A stretch of DNA of 64,000 nt, taken from the NCBI GenBank assembly GCA_013397075.1, contig VWZS01002411.1, positions 295,740-359,739 on the forward strand. Reading direction: 5' to 3'. The notes beneath the pieces are model-generated. The model saw nothing but the letters and a program-made list of their open reading frames with translations, was not told where the DNA came from and made no database searches. Positions 13,016 through 23,300 of the stretch are shown in pieces. The stretch's first letter is position 1. Each line of letters begins with the position of its first letter. Origin of the DNA: Rhabdornis inornatus (lineage: Eukaryota > Chordata > Aves > Passeriformes > Rhabdornithidae). The translations under genes were made by a program, and so were the position numbers.

Positions 13016-13423
13016 GACGGGCTCCTCGGAGCCGCGGGGCCCGGCAGGGGGGATTGATGGGGAAAGCAGGCGAGGCAGGAGCCGAGCTCTGCGGGGCGGG
13101 GGGCATGGCAGCGCGTTGTGGGAGGGAGAAGAGAAGGGCAACGGCTTGGGGTGACGAGCATCCTCCCTCGTCTCTGCTTGCGGGAGCTGCTCTCACCTGG
13201 GAAAGGGAATTTGAGGATGGCTGTCACTGCAGGGAGCTGGAGACCCTCAGCAGCCTGGCGGGGAGACCCTTCCGCCAGGAGTCGGGGGTGCGCCGGGGCG
13301 GGGGTCCCCGCGCTGCGCTAGTGCTTTAAGAGGCTGGCAAAGCCAGCGGCGGGCTTCCCAGCTCCTCTTCATGCAAAACTTCCCCGGCCCCGGCTCTCCT
13401 CCTCCTCCTTTTCCCCCTCCTCC

Positions 13424-13424
13424 N
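13424..13424. other. Single ambiguous base (N)
   Basis: The only undetermined base in the window sits in a pyrimidine-rich part of the CpG island, 32 bases before the proposed first-exon donor. It probably marks a sequencing-difficult GC-rich spot, so small errors around it are possible. Confidence 0.95.
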
Positions 13425-14287
13425 AGCGGCGCCGCCAACTTGGCACTGCCCGCGGGTAAGTGCGGGCGGCGCGGGGGGAGCATCCCCGGGACGCCCGGTG
13501 CCCCCGCACCTTCCCCCGGGGCCGGAGTGCCCCCCGCTCCCCCTCCCTGCAGCCTCGCCGCTCTCCCCCTCCACAACGCTCCGCCGAATTTTCCGCCTTT
13601 CCTTCTTATTTTTGGGTTGGGGGGGCTGCGACAGCGGGGGCTGCAGCCCGCAACCCCCAGCGCTCCCCCCCTCTCGCACTCATCGTATTATTCATTGTTG
13701 GGGACTGCGGAGCGCTGTCCCCTCCTCGCCTCGCTGTCCCCTCCGGGAGGGGCACGGAGGGCACCCCTTGTCCCGGTCCCCAACCTGGCACCTTTGTGCC
13801 CGGAGGTGCCCAATGCCCGGCGAGGGCTCCGGGAGGGGAGCTGGGCGACTCGTCCGGACGGAGGCGGCTGGCAGGGGTCGGGGCAGGAGGCAGCGGGCAG
13901 GGGAGGGTGGCCGTGACCGTGGCCGAGCAGCCGGCGGGGGCTGCCCTCGCCTCGCCGCAGCGGGCAGCGCCCGCAGAGCCGCAGCAGGGCAGGGCAGGGG
14001 GGACAGGAGAGCAGCGAAGGGCTCAAGGCGCTTCCCCTGTCAGCTTGGAGTGGCTCTGGGGGGTAAGACACTTCCCCGGCGCCGGAGCGACCCCTCGGAG
14101 GCAGCCCTGGGGTGGGCAGAGCCCCGCTCCAGCACGGGCTCGGTTTCCTCTCCGGAGCATTCTCCCGCTCCTTGGCGCTCTCCGGGCGAGCGGATCTGAG
14201 GCGCCGGGAGCCGCTGGGGAAGTTGGCAGCCGTGAGAAAAAACCGGAGAACTCTCCCACTGCCTGCCCGGGTGCAGCCCCGGCAGCC

Positions 14288-14312
14288 CTCCTCCTCCTCC
14301 TCCTCCTCCTCC
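14288..14312 (+). repeat. (CTC)n trinucleotide repeat
   Basis: About eight CTC/TCC units occur in the CpG island. Such tracts are polymorphic and can sit in 5' leaders or promoters; no coding role is evident. Confidence 0.85.
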
Positions 14313-14317
14313 CCTCG

Positions 14318-14426
14318 GTGTGATGAGTTTGCCGTGCTCTGCCAGCCGGGTGATTTTCCGTGGGCTGCTCCGGCGCTGGGGGATGCCCGCTGCCTTCGGC
14401 GGCGGCTGCGACGGAGAGGCTGCGGG
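14318..14426 (+). promoter_or_regulatory. Possible alternative first-exon 3' end (GTGAGT donor at 14426)
   Basis: A GC-rich stretch at the edge of the CpG island ends GGCTGCG and is followed by GGTGAGTC, a strong donor. It could be the end of an alternative non-coding GRM4 leader exon. The 5' limit is a guess and no acceptor is implied. Confidence 0.3.
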
Positions 14427-15279
14427 TGAGTCACTGCCTTTGCCATCGCCATCGCGCTGCAGGTGACCTGTGGCTCGGGGCTCAGCGAGGGTGGCACGAG
14501 GCAGGGCTGGCAGTCACCGCAGGAGCCCGCCGGCAGTGGCCGTGTGCCCCGGGCAGGGCTCGGGGAGGGACGGAAGGATGAAGGGAAGGAGCAGAGCTGA
14601 TCTGTTGAACGCAGCGAGGAGCTCGGGAAAACACCACGAGAACTGCCAAAAGAAAAAGCTCTTTTCCTTCCCCGCCTTTGCGCCCTGTAAGCAGCGTTTA
14701 TCCGCACCAGGCAGCGGGGGATGTGCCGGGCAAGGCTGTGGCAGGGGGACAGCTGGGACAAGACGCTTTTCCCTGTGACCTGCCACCTCTGCGCCGGGAG
14801 GCTCGGTCCGATGGGATGTGCGGAGATCCGGCCTGATTTTGGTCAGCTTGGCCTATCTGGAGGGGCAGTGCTGGGGGCCCTGGTGAGGGAGGTCCCTCTC
14901 TGTGATGGCAGAGGGTCCCCAGGGCAGCCCTAGGTGGCTCCAGCTGCCCCAGGCTGGGGGGCTACAGGCAAAGCCCTTCTGAGGACAGCATCAGGCACTG
15001 GGTTAGGGGTGCTGAGCTACACCCCGCGGTGTCGGAGCAGCATCAAGGGGATTTTCCTGTGGGAATCCAAGCTCGAGTGGAGCCATGGCCTGGCCCCACA
15101 TGCCAGGGGCCAGCATCGCCCTGCGGAGGAGCCTAACGGCTCCCCAAAAAAGAGCATCACGTGCTTCAACTTTGGCATCAGGCAGGAGGAGGATGGATTT
15201 GTCAGCTCAGCCACCCCCTTCCAGCTCTTCCCAGAAAGGCAACGGCTTGAAGAAGTGGCAGGTCCTAATTATAACATAC

Positions 15280-15735
15280 GTGAACCCGTGCCCGCCGCCC
15301 TCCCCGGCTTCGCGCCCGCTGTGGGCACCGGCTCTTCTTCCCGGGCGCTGCGTCTCAGGGAGGGTTTTCCTCCCTGCAGCTCCCTGGATGGCCCCGCACC
15401 GAGCCTGGCTCAGGATGGGGGTCTCTAGAGCCACTGCCGGGGGGGTGTGGGCAGGGGCTGGCACTGCCAGACCGCAGTGTCGGGGCGTAGGTGTGATGGG
15501 GAGCGGGGACACTGCGCGCTGCCGCGGGCACTGCCGGGCACCAGCAGTCAGGCCGTGCTCTTGCTCGGAGCCAGCATCGTCCCAAATTGCAGATGGCGAT
15601 AAAAAATTAATTGCGGGATTCTGCTGCACGTGGCAGGAGCGGGGACGAGCGGCGGCTCCTTCCCTCCCTTCCAGCCGCTCCTGCTGGAGCTCTGCGCCGG
15701 CTGCCGGCGGAGACCTCGCTCCGCCTGCCCGCAAG
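15280..15735 (+). promoter_or_regulatory. Second GC-rich block with strong donor, possible alternative first exon
   Basis: A G+C- and CpG-rich block ends CTGCCCGCAAG before GTGAGC at 15736, a good splice donor. It lies downstream of the main CpG island on the same strand, so it could supply an alternative GRM4 leader. Group III receptor genes are known to use several 5' exons; use here is inferred. Confidence 0.3.
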
Positions 15736-15887
15736 GTGAGCCGCTGTTCTCTCTCCGCTTGCTCCGGGGCTGGATCCTGCTCGCCTTCCCCCCCTGCCGC
15801 GCCATCCCATCCTTCAAAGTGAGGGATTAGCCCTGACCTGCTTGGCAGCGGGAGGGAGGCGGAAGGAGAGGGCTTGCTGCAGTTAAG

Positions 15888-15903
15888 GACATATATAAAT
15901 ACG
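15888..15903 (+). promoter_or_regulatory. TATA-type element (ATATATAAATA)
   Basis: A TATATAAATA string stands alone just downstream of the GC-rich block. It resembles a TATA box but no exon signature is obvious in the next 100 bases, so it may be chance AT-rich sequence. Confidence 0.25.
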
Positions 15904-16984
15904 GTGTGATAAATATTCCCTGGATCTCATCTGCGCCCTACGGGAGCACTTTTGTTTGGACTTCAGCATCCTTCAGGAGATGCTCCGGGGCACTGAGGTG
16001 GGTGGTTGCACCCAGCTTTTCCTCACTGTGGGTCTCTGAGCCGGGTGCTGGCAGGACCTGGTTGTGGAGAGGACAAGTTGGCACCTTGGTGGTGGGCTTG
16101 GGCTTGTGTGAGCGGTGTGATATCAGTTCATGCATTGATCGAGGGGTTGCTGGGGCAGGGGCTGCATTTTGGAGCTCACTAGGGGGGTTTGGATGGCACA
16201 ATCCGGGGTCTCTGCTCACAGCTGCCTGCTGAGCTGTGGCCTTGCTTCTCCGAGCGAATGCTGGGGTACTGGACCTGAATACTTAAGGTTTTGCTTGTCA
16301 GGAAAGAACTTAACCTGGCGTCTCCTCCTTCTGTCCACATCTCAATTCTGCTCTACTTCATGGAGCTTTTGCAATTAAAAAGACCAGGAGCCAAGCAAAG
16401 TACCCTGTAGCTGCTTGCAAGCGGGAAGAGTGAGTGTACACTAATTGGGATATTGTGCTGCCTGCTGGCTGGCCCTGCTTGCTGGAGGAAGAGCAGGTGG
16501 GGAAAGAAATAGCCTTGATTTTCAAAAAGATGCTGTGGAGCTGATAGAAGCCAGTGTGGCTTAAGCTGGCACAGCCCTCCCAGTGCCAGGGCTGGGCTGG
16601 AGTCTCTGGTGCAGGTGGAGCTGGGCTCTTTGGCAGCTGGGGATGTGCAGGTGAGTGCTGGGTGCTCTTGGCTGATTATTGCTGCATCTCCCGGGCTATG
16701 TAATCAGCTCAGCTTCTGCTGGGTTTAACGAGCCCCAGAAAATGCTCTGGCTCTGAACTGGGAGATGACATATCTGCAGACAGAGCTCTGGGGAGTGGGG
16801 TCTGTCCGGAGTGTCCCACCACTGCCCAGCCCGGGCAGTGCTTGTGGGGACGTGCAGGACGAACCACGGAAAGGAGCCACAGAGGTGATGCCTGTGGTGG
16901 CCGGTGGCTCCTCCAGGCACTGGAGAGGGTTTTGCAGCAGATCTCTGTGATGTGGGGGAATTTTTAATCGGTTTGATTTCATGT

Positions 16985-17092
16985 AATCACAGAATAGTTC
17001 GGGTTGGAAGGGACCTTAACTCTCCTGCAGTTCCAGCCCTTGAAATGGCCAGGGACACCTTCCACTAGACCAGGTTGCCCCAAGGGGGGCTC
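16985..17092 (-). mobile_element. CR1 LINE 3'-end fragment
   Basis: This is the best-preserved CR1 copy in the window. It begins AATCACAGAATAGTTCGGG, continues through TTGGAAGGGACCTTAA and extends through GGGACACCTTCCACTAGACC. The order matches antisense CR1, so the element is on the minus strand and 5'-truncated like most CR1 copies. It lies in the predicted 5' intron of GRM4 and supports an avian origin. Confidence 0.9.
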
Positions 17093-19535
17093 GCCTGCCC
17101 AGCTGAGCCCTCTCCTGTTCCTTCCAGGGCCCTCCGTGGCTGGCGATGCCGATGGCCCTGTGGCCACCACTAGAGGGGGGCAGGATGCCACCGTGCTGCC
17201 CGGCCCCGTGTCCGGGGTGCCGGGACCCGCGGGGCTCTGCCTGTCCTGGGGCAGCAGCACCGAGCACCGGCTCCCTCTGCCCTGGCGCTGCTCAGCCCAG
17301 CCTGGCTCGGGCAGGGCACGACCCACGCCCGGGCTCTGGAGATCTCGGTTTGGTTGGTGCTTGTGCCACCTCCCAGATCCGGATCAGGCTGCGGTATAGC
17401 CGGGGTGAGGGAGATGGGAAGGCTCCGTCCTCACCCATGCTGTGCTGGTGCAGGTAGGAGAAAGCAGAACTGCTCCTTCCTTCGGGCCTGGGGTAAGCAC
17501 GATGAGTGATGGTCCCATCCTGTTATTCCCACCCTCGGGGTTCCCCTGTGGAGCCGTGCAGGTGGGGCAGGAGCTGTGCAGACGCCGTGCTTTGGGTTCT
17601 GTGGCCCCTCGCTGCCCAGAGCGTGTGGATAAGGGAGCTCCCTGCTCCATGAGCACCTGCTGTAGGCAGGTGTCTTCCAGATGTGCATCTCCCTCCAGAT
17701 GTGCCCCTGGTGGAGCAGCTGCTTTGGGGAGGTTCAGGCATGGTGGAACCAAGGTCTGGGCTGTGTGTGGAAGCAGTGACTTGTGTGTGGCTGAGGGGTG
17801 CTGGGGGCAGGTGGACGGGACAGGGCTGCTCATCTGTCACCCCTTCCTGGGCCGTTTGCAGCAGGGGCTCATGGGGTAGCTCTGGTTCCATCTCCCCCGA
17901 TGATTCCATGAGGGTTCCGAACCAGTTCCCTCCTCCTCTCTCCATTATTTGTGCTTTCTTCTTGCCTGCCGTGATATTTTTACCTTCAGTTCGTTCAGAT
18001 TATATGATCAAAGGAGCCACAAAGGGGAGAGAACAGAGAGGGAAAAAGCTTAAAAGAAGAAAGGGAAAGGCAGTGGGCTCTGGGGGCACTGCCAGCTCAG
18101 CGGGAGCTGCCGTGGGCTCTGAGGGTTTTCCTGGGAACGGGTCCGTGGTGTGAGCATCCCATCTTTGATAGGCAGAAATGTTGCAGCTCCGGGGATGAGG
18201 GTGGGAGAGGTGACCTGCTTTTGGCTGGTGTGGGGCTGTGAAGGTGGCTGTGGTGTCTGAGCATCCCTTCATCTCCCCATCCTCCTCTTCTTCCCCAGCG
18301 CAGGCAGAGCCTGACCTGCTCCCAGGCTGTGCCAGGAGCCACATTGCCCTGCTCCGTGCCCACTGGTGATGAGTGGGGTGGTCCTTGCAGAGGGGACAGG
18401 ACCATGCAGAGGGCTGATCCCTGATCCCCATCGCAGCGGGGCCACAGTCTCCCGGCAAGCTGGGGCGGGGGTTTTGCTGCAGCATTCCCAACCTCCTGCC
18501 TTTGGAAGCACAGAGCTGGGCACCGGGTAATTCTGGTTCCTTAAAAGCCCCGGCTGTCAGAATCGCTTTGGAGATGGGCCTTCAAGCGCTGCGGCGGGCG
18601 GGGAGGTGCATAATTCATGGAGGTGAGTTGAAGCCAGGGTCCTCCTGGCTGGGATAGCAGCGGAGCGGGAGCACCCTCGGGGCCGGTGAGGTTCGGTCCG
18701 GCAGCCGTGGGCTTGGGTGCCGGCTCTGGGCTTGAGCTGAGATTAATTTAAGTTGTTTCCTTGGTCTCACTGTTACTGCCTGTCCTGCCTGGGGAATGCA
18801 TTTGCCTGCTCGGCTCCGCGCTGCTTTTGGTGCCTGCATTAATCATGCGCTGCTCTCAGCATCCATCAGAGCTGGGAGGCAGCGGGGATGGGTAGGAGGG
18901 GGAACCTGTCTCGGGAGGAAACTGAGGCAGGGGCTGTCTGCTGGGTCGGGGGCAGCTCAGGTGCTGTCGATACCTGCTGCTGGAAGCTGTCGATAACGGA
19001 AGCAGCTGCTGGTTCAGGAATCCATGGCCTGAAGGGAGAGCGGCGGGAACGCCGTGCTTTGGGTTTGGCAGAGCTGAGGATGCAGAGCTCAGTTTGTGGG
19101 GCTCAAGACAAGTGGGCTTGTGGAAGGTGACTGAAAAACCCCTTGGGAAAAAGTAGAGGTGTTTTAGGATAGGCAGTGTGTGGGGTTTGCCCCAGTCTGA
19201 GCACTGTCTTGGGACTTGTCCCACCCTTGCAGCTCCCTTAAGAAGGGACATGTTGGGACAGGGTCTCAGGGCCCCCTCTGAGCTGGTCACTGACCTGTCC
19301 TGCTCTGTGGGGCACAGTATCCCTTAGGCCCTGACCAGCCCCTCTGCCCAGATGCAATTTGGGCTAAGCCAAAACCCCTGTCATGAATCAAAGACCCAGT
19401 GAATCCCAAATCTATTTTTTGCAATAATGCCCGGTGCTAATTTCCCCCAGCTCCCCGATGAAAGCTGGAATAGCCGATGTCCTCTTCCAGCTCCTGCCTA
19501 ATTTTCTCTCTCCTCTTTTCCCGTGTCCCTCCAAG

Positions 19536-20312
19536 GTCTCCAGAGGAACGACCCGAAGCCTTGTGTGGGCTCGTGTCTCTGCTGCTGTCTCTCCTCCCTG
19601 GTGTAGCCATGCAGACCCAGGCACCCTCCTGCATCCCGGCTTCCTGCTGCTCCCCCGGGGCCAGCAGCACCGTCGGGAGCCGCTGACGGTGCCGGAGCGG
19701 GATCCCTGCGGAGCCATGCCGCCCTCCCGGCCCAGCCCGGCTCCCTGAGCGCCGCGTTCCCGGCCCGAGCTCTGCCCCAGCACGGCCTTGGCGATGAGCG
19801 GGGGTCACTTTTGCATGGAGCGTTTGTCCTTCTGCCTCCTCCTGAGTGCCTGGAGCTGGGGGTGGGCGCCCGGGGGTGCTGCCAAGCCCAAAGGCCAGGG
19901 CTACCCGCACATGAACTCCATCCGCATCGACGGGGACATCACGCTCGGGGGGCTCTTCCCCGTGCACGGCCGCGGCGCCGAGGGCAAAGCCTGCGGGGAG
20001 CTGAAGAAGGAGAAGGGCATCCATCGCCTGGAGGCCATGCTCTTCGCCCTGGACCGCATCAACAACGACCCCGACTTGCTGCCCAACATCACGCTGGGCG
20101 CCCGCATCCTGGACACGTGCTCGCGGGACACGCACGCCCTGGAGCAGTCGCTGACCTTCGTGCAGGCCCTCATCGAGAAGGACAGCACCGAGGTGCGCTG
20201 TGTCAGCGGGGGGCCCCCCATCATCACCAAGCCAGAGCGGGTGGTCGGCGTCATCGGCGCCTCGGGCAGCTCCGTGTCCATCATGGTAGCCAACATCCTG
20301 CGGCTCTTCAAG
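19536..20312 (+). CDS. GRM4: GRM4 exon with start codon: 5'UTR part, signal peptide, first part of the glutamate-binding lobe
   Basis: Coding begins at ATG 19794 and runs to AAG at 20312, just before a GTAGGG donor, giving residues 1-173 in phase 0. The 5' edge at 19536 is inferred from a long pyrimidine tract ending CAAG, with a possible branch point (CCTAAT) about 35 bases upstream. ATG 19794 was preferred over the in-frame ATG at 19815 because it puts all downstream residues in register with human numbering (K74, R78, S159). The N-terminus differs from mammals until about residue 31, which is normal for a signal peptide; the hydrophobic core is LSFCLLLSAWSW at residues 11-22. An NIT glycosylation sequon is at N98. 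Third positions are strongly G/C, so other frames and the antisense strand also stay open; those are shadows. Confidence 0.95.
19609..19686 (+). CDS. Upstream ORF 1 in the GRM4 leader (25 codons)
   Basis: An ATG in the context GTAGCCATGC opens a 25-residue frame (MQTQAPSC...) that stops at TGA 19684-19686, before the main start. It can only act if the leader exon really begins upstream of 19609, as predicted from the acceptor at 19535. Short uORFs of this kind often reduce translation of the main frame. No peptide function is proposed. Confidence 0.45.
   Translation: MQTQAPSCIPASCCSPGASSTVGSR
19716..19748 (+). CDS. Upstream ORF 2 in the GRM4 leader (10 codons)
   Basis: An ATG in the context GGAGCCATGC, close to the Kozak pattern, opens a 10-codon frame ending TGA at 19746-19748. 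That is 45 bases before the main ATG, which has only a moderate context (GCGATGA). The spacing would favour some reinitiation. Regulatory use is inferred. Confidence 0.45.
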   Translation: MPPSRPSPAP

Positions 20313-23300
20313 GTAGGGCTGGGCCAGGTGAAGAGAACCCCTCGGCAAAACCCCTGCAGGTGCTTTGGTGGCGTTTCTGCACAAGTGCCTCTTCCTCCAC
20401 AGCTGGGGGGAGGCAGAGCTGGTGTTGTTAAAAGACTTCTTCTGCCTCCCCCAGGTCCCCGGGGATCCCTTCCTCCATCCCCCTGCAGTGACAACACTCA
20501 GAGCAGGAGGATTTTTGTCTCATCTCCCCCGGCTTTGTGGCACTGGTGCTGGATGGGAGGTGGGCTGAGGGTGGGTTTGGTGCTGGTTCTGGGGGATGCT
20601 CCATTAGGGGTGTGGTTATACCCCAAAATGTAAATCTCACCTGAGCCAGGTGGCTGGAGGCTGCAATGGCTGATGGCAGGGGACAGCTCTGCTCCAGCCT
20701 GGGGACATCAGCCAGGCTGGGGACACTTGTCCTGTGCCACCAACCCCAGGGGTACTCAGGCTGTGGTGGGATGAGTAGGACTCTCCCTCCTGCTCTGTGG
20801 CAGCCACAGGAATGCTGAGGAGCTGATAATTCCTTTCCCCCTTGCTGTACGTTTATTTATCCACAACCATGTCCCTGGGCTGCAGAGTTGTGAACAAGGG
20901 TTGCTCTGCAGAAATGAGGGAGAAATGTAAATATTCTGCACCTCCAGTGGCAATGGGGGCCCCATCCCATCTTGGCCTTCTCCCAGCACCCTGAAACCCC
21001 TGTGTTCTGCAGGATTGGTGCTGTTTCCCCCTCTCTCTTCCCCCTCCTCTTCCTCTGCCAGCCCAGCGTGCTGAGAGCTGGGTCCCCTCCTGGGAGGGCT
21101 GGAAGCTGTTAGTGAAGACGGAAAAACCAGATCGCTGATGGAGTTTGATTTTTCTGGGTCCCTTTTTTTTAAAAAATGTGTTAATGTTCCAGGCGACGAG
21201 TGAGAGGGCTATTCAATAATTAAAATAATATAAATTAGAGGGAGTGGGAGGAACTTAAAAGCTATTTGCCAAGACAAAAAAGATTGAATATTTGCTCTGG
21301 AGAGGAGGAGAGATGCTGGCAGTGTGGAAGGAGGCAGGAGAGTGACAGTCAGAATAGTTGGCGGCAAGTGAAGTCTTTCTAGGTTCTTTTTTTTTCCCCC
21401 TCACCCTTCTCTTCCAGTTTAGTCCTTGGGCAGCCCTGCCCCAGCTGAGCAGCCAGGCACTGGTGCTGCTGCTGGTGCACCCTGAGCCCCAGAAGCTTCA
21501 ATCCAGATCTTATCCCAGCCCAACGGAGCAGGGAAGAAATGCAGGTGGGGGGGATGAGCAGATAGAGGATGGAGAAAACCCCTTGGGAGAGGAGAATAAG
21601 GAAAACCTCAGCCTTTCCTAGACAGCAGTGAATCCCAGTGTGGGGGTTGTGCCCTCCTCAGTGGTCCCAGCACAGGCACACCATTCCCATGGGATTGGGA
21701 TCTCGTCCCACCTGTCTGGGCACAGCCATTCCTGCAGCAGGCAGGGCTGGGGGTTTGGGGGTTCTGGAGTCTCTTCCTCCTGCCACGACCCGAGTGCTGC
21801 TGCTGCTCTTTGTTATTCAAACACTGCTTTTATGGCAGGGACATGCTTAAAATGAGAATAAGGCGACTTCCATTTCGCACCGCCGCTGACCTTTAAGCGT
21901 GGGCGACTCTGCTCCAAGGTTCAGCAAAGCGTTGGCTGCCTCGGGCACAGGCAGCTGCCTCTGCCCATTCCCTGGGGCATGGCACTGGCTGGAGCTCTGC
22001 TCCTGCTTGGCCCCATGTTGCTGTGTCACTCCTGTCCCCCTTGGTGCTCCTCCAGCACAGGAATTCTGGAGGAAAGTGCTGGGAGCTGGGACAGGGACCG
22101 TCCCTGCGGGGTGTTCCAAGTGTTCCTCTGGTTTCTGAAGTGCTCAAGTGGTTCTTGGGGAGGGCTCCAGCACATCTGGAAGGGCTCCAGAACATCTGGG
22201 ATATCCAGCAAGAAGCATGGAATGAATTAAAGTCCACCAAGGCGAGGAGTCTGCACAAGTCCTGCAGACCCCTGGCTGGGCCCAGGTCACAGCAGCCCCC
22301 CCAGTTTTCCCCGTTCTCTCCCGTGACCATGAGCACAGTGCAGGTGGCTGTTCCTGTCTCAAAATGATGCTTTCCCTGCTGTGGTCCTCTTGTACCATCC
22401 CACACTCCCTCCTGTGCTCCATCCCTGCTCCATCTCCTGCACAGCTCCCAGACCTCCCCGCTAGGCTGGCCTTGCTCCTCCCTGCCAGGGCTTTTGTTGC
22501 TCCTGCACTACATAAATAAATAACGGGTCCTTCGTTAGCTGCCGCCTCCTAATTAAAGCTGTACATCAGTGGAACAACTTGCAGATGCAGCATCCTCTGT
22601 CCAAGCCGGTTTCATCACTCCTCGTCTCTGCCTGCAGAAAATCCTTCCCCCAAATCCGTGTGATAGCATCTCTGTGGCGTCACTGCCAGAGCGCTCTGGC
22701 ACGTTCCAGCTCCTTCCCACCCCTTGCTGCTGCCTCTCCAGCCCCAGCTCTGCCCACCACAGTGGTGATGGTGTCAAGAAAACCAGGATCCCTCCTGCAA
22801 ATGGGATCTCCTAAAAGCTGCTTTGGGGTCTGAGGTGCGTTTTTTGTCCCCACCTAGAAAGAGCTGTGCCAAGGTGGGGTCAGCAGCCAGAGGCTGGGTT
22901 TGACACGTGCCAGGCACGTTGAGGCGATTGTTTCCTGCGAGTGCAGCTGCTCTCTGCAGCGCAGGGCTGTTGTACAACATGAATAATTCACCTGAGGACG
23001 GCGCTGCCCGCGCTGCAGCCGCGAACTCCGCACCTGCAGGCCCCCAAGGCAGGGCCGGCAGGGGCAGAGCTGGGACAGCCCCTGGTTCTGAGCCCCCCCT
23101 GGCAGTGCTGAGACCCCCCTGGCCCGTGTCGAGGTGCCCCGAGGCTGTGGGGGCAGTGGGGTGGAGCGATGCAGGACACGCTTCCCCACTCAGCAGGTAA
23201 ATAACCTCCACCGAGCAGGAAGGTGGCAGAGGGACACTCTGATTAATCACCTGCTGCTGCCACTTCAATTCCTTGCTCTTCACTTATTGAAACAAATCGA

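Larger units (their letters stand above)
1..13254. other. Upstream non-coding flank of GRM4
   Basis: I recognise no protein exon on either strand. Open frames here are short, low-complexity and Pro/Gly/Ser-rich, as expected from GC-rich DNA. No HMGA1-type AT-hook coding sequence, the mammalian neighbour on this side, is visible. CpG-rich patches occur near 2270-2440 and 5160-6130. Other contents, listed separately, are a CR1 relic, poly-T, short tandem repeats, a full CRE and AT-rich candidate regulatory blocks. Confidence 0.6.
13255..14430 (+). promoter_or_regulatory. GRM4: CpG island, probable main GRM4 promoter and first 5'UTR exon
   Basis: This stretch is dense in CpG and G+C, unlike its flanks, and holds homopurine/homopyrimidine runs including a CTC repeat near 14288-14312. 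Inside it, sequence ending TGCCCGCGG is followed by a consensus GTAAGTG donor at 13456, which suggests a non-coding first exon of up to roughly 130 bases. No TATA box is placed convincingly, as is usual in CpG-island promoters. Assignment to GRM4 rests on position and strand; no transcript evidence is available here. Confidence 0.6.
13456..19535 (+). other. GRM4: Predicted 5'UTR intron of GRM4
   Basis: If the first exon ends at 13455 and the ATG exon begins at 19536, this 6-kb segment is spliced from the leader. It contains the second GC-rich block, a TATA-like string and one CR1 fragment. I see no coding exon. Both ends are predicted from splice motifs alone. Confidence 0.45.

Noticed and set aside
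1..13254. HMGA1 as upstream neighbour within the window
   Set aside because: No AT-hook (RGRP) coding sequence was seen on either strand.
13460..14323. 287-residue open frame in the CpG island
   Set aside because: Pro/Ala/Gly/Arg-rich composition of a CpG island, no domain, and it crosses the predicted first-exon donor.
19437..20384. Antisense and +1-frame open frames over the first coding exon
   Set aside because: Same cause: high GC3 removes stops from other frames. The sense frame is unmistakably mGluR4.
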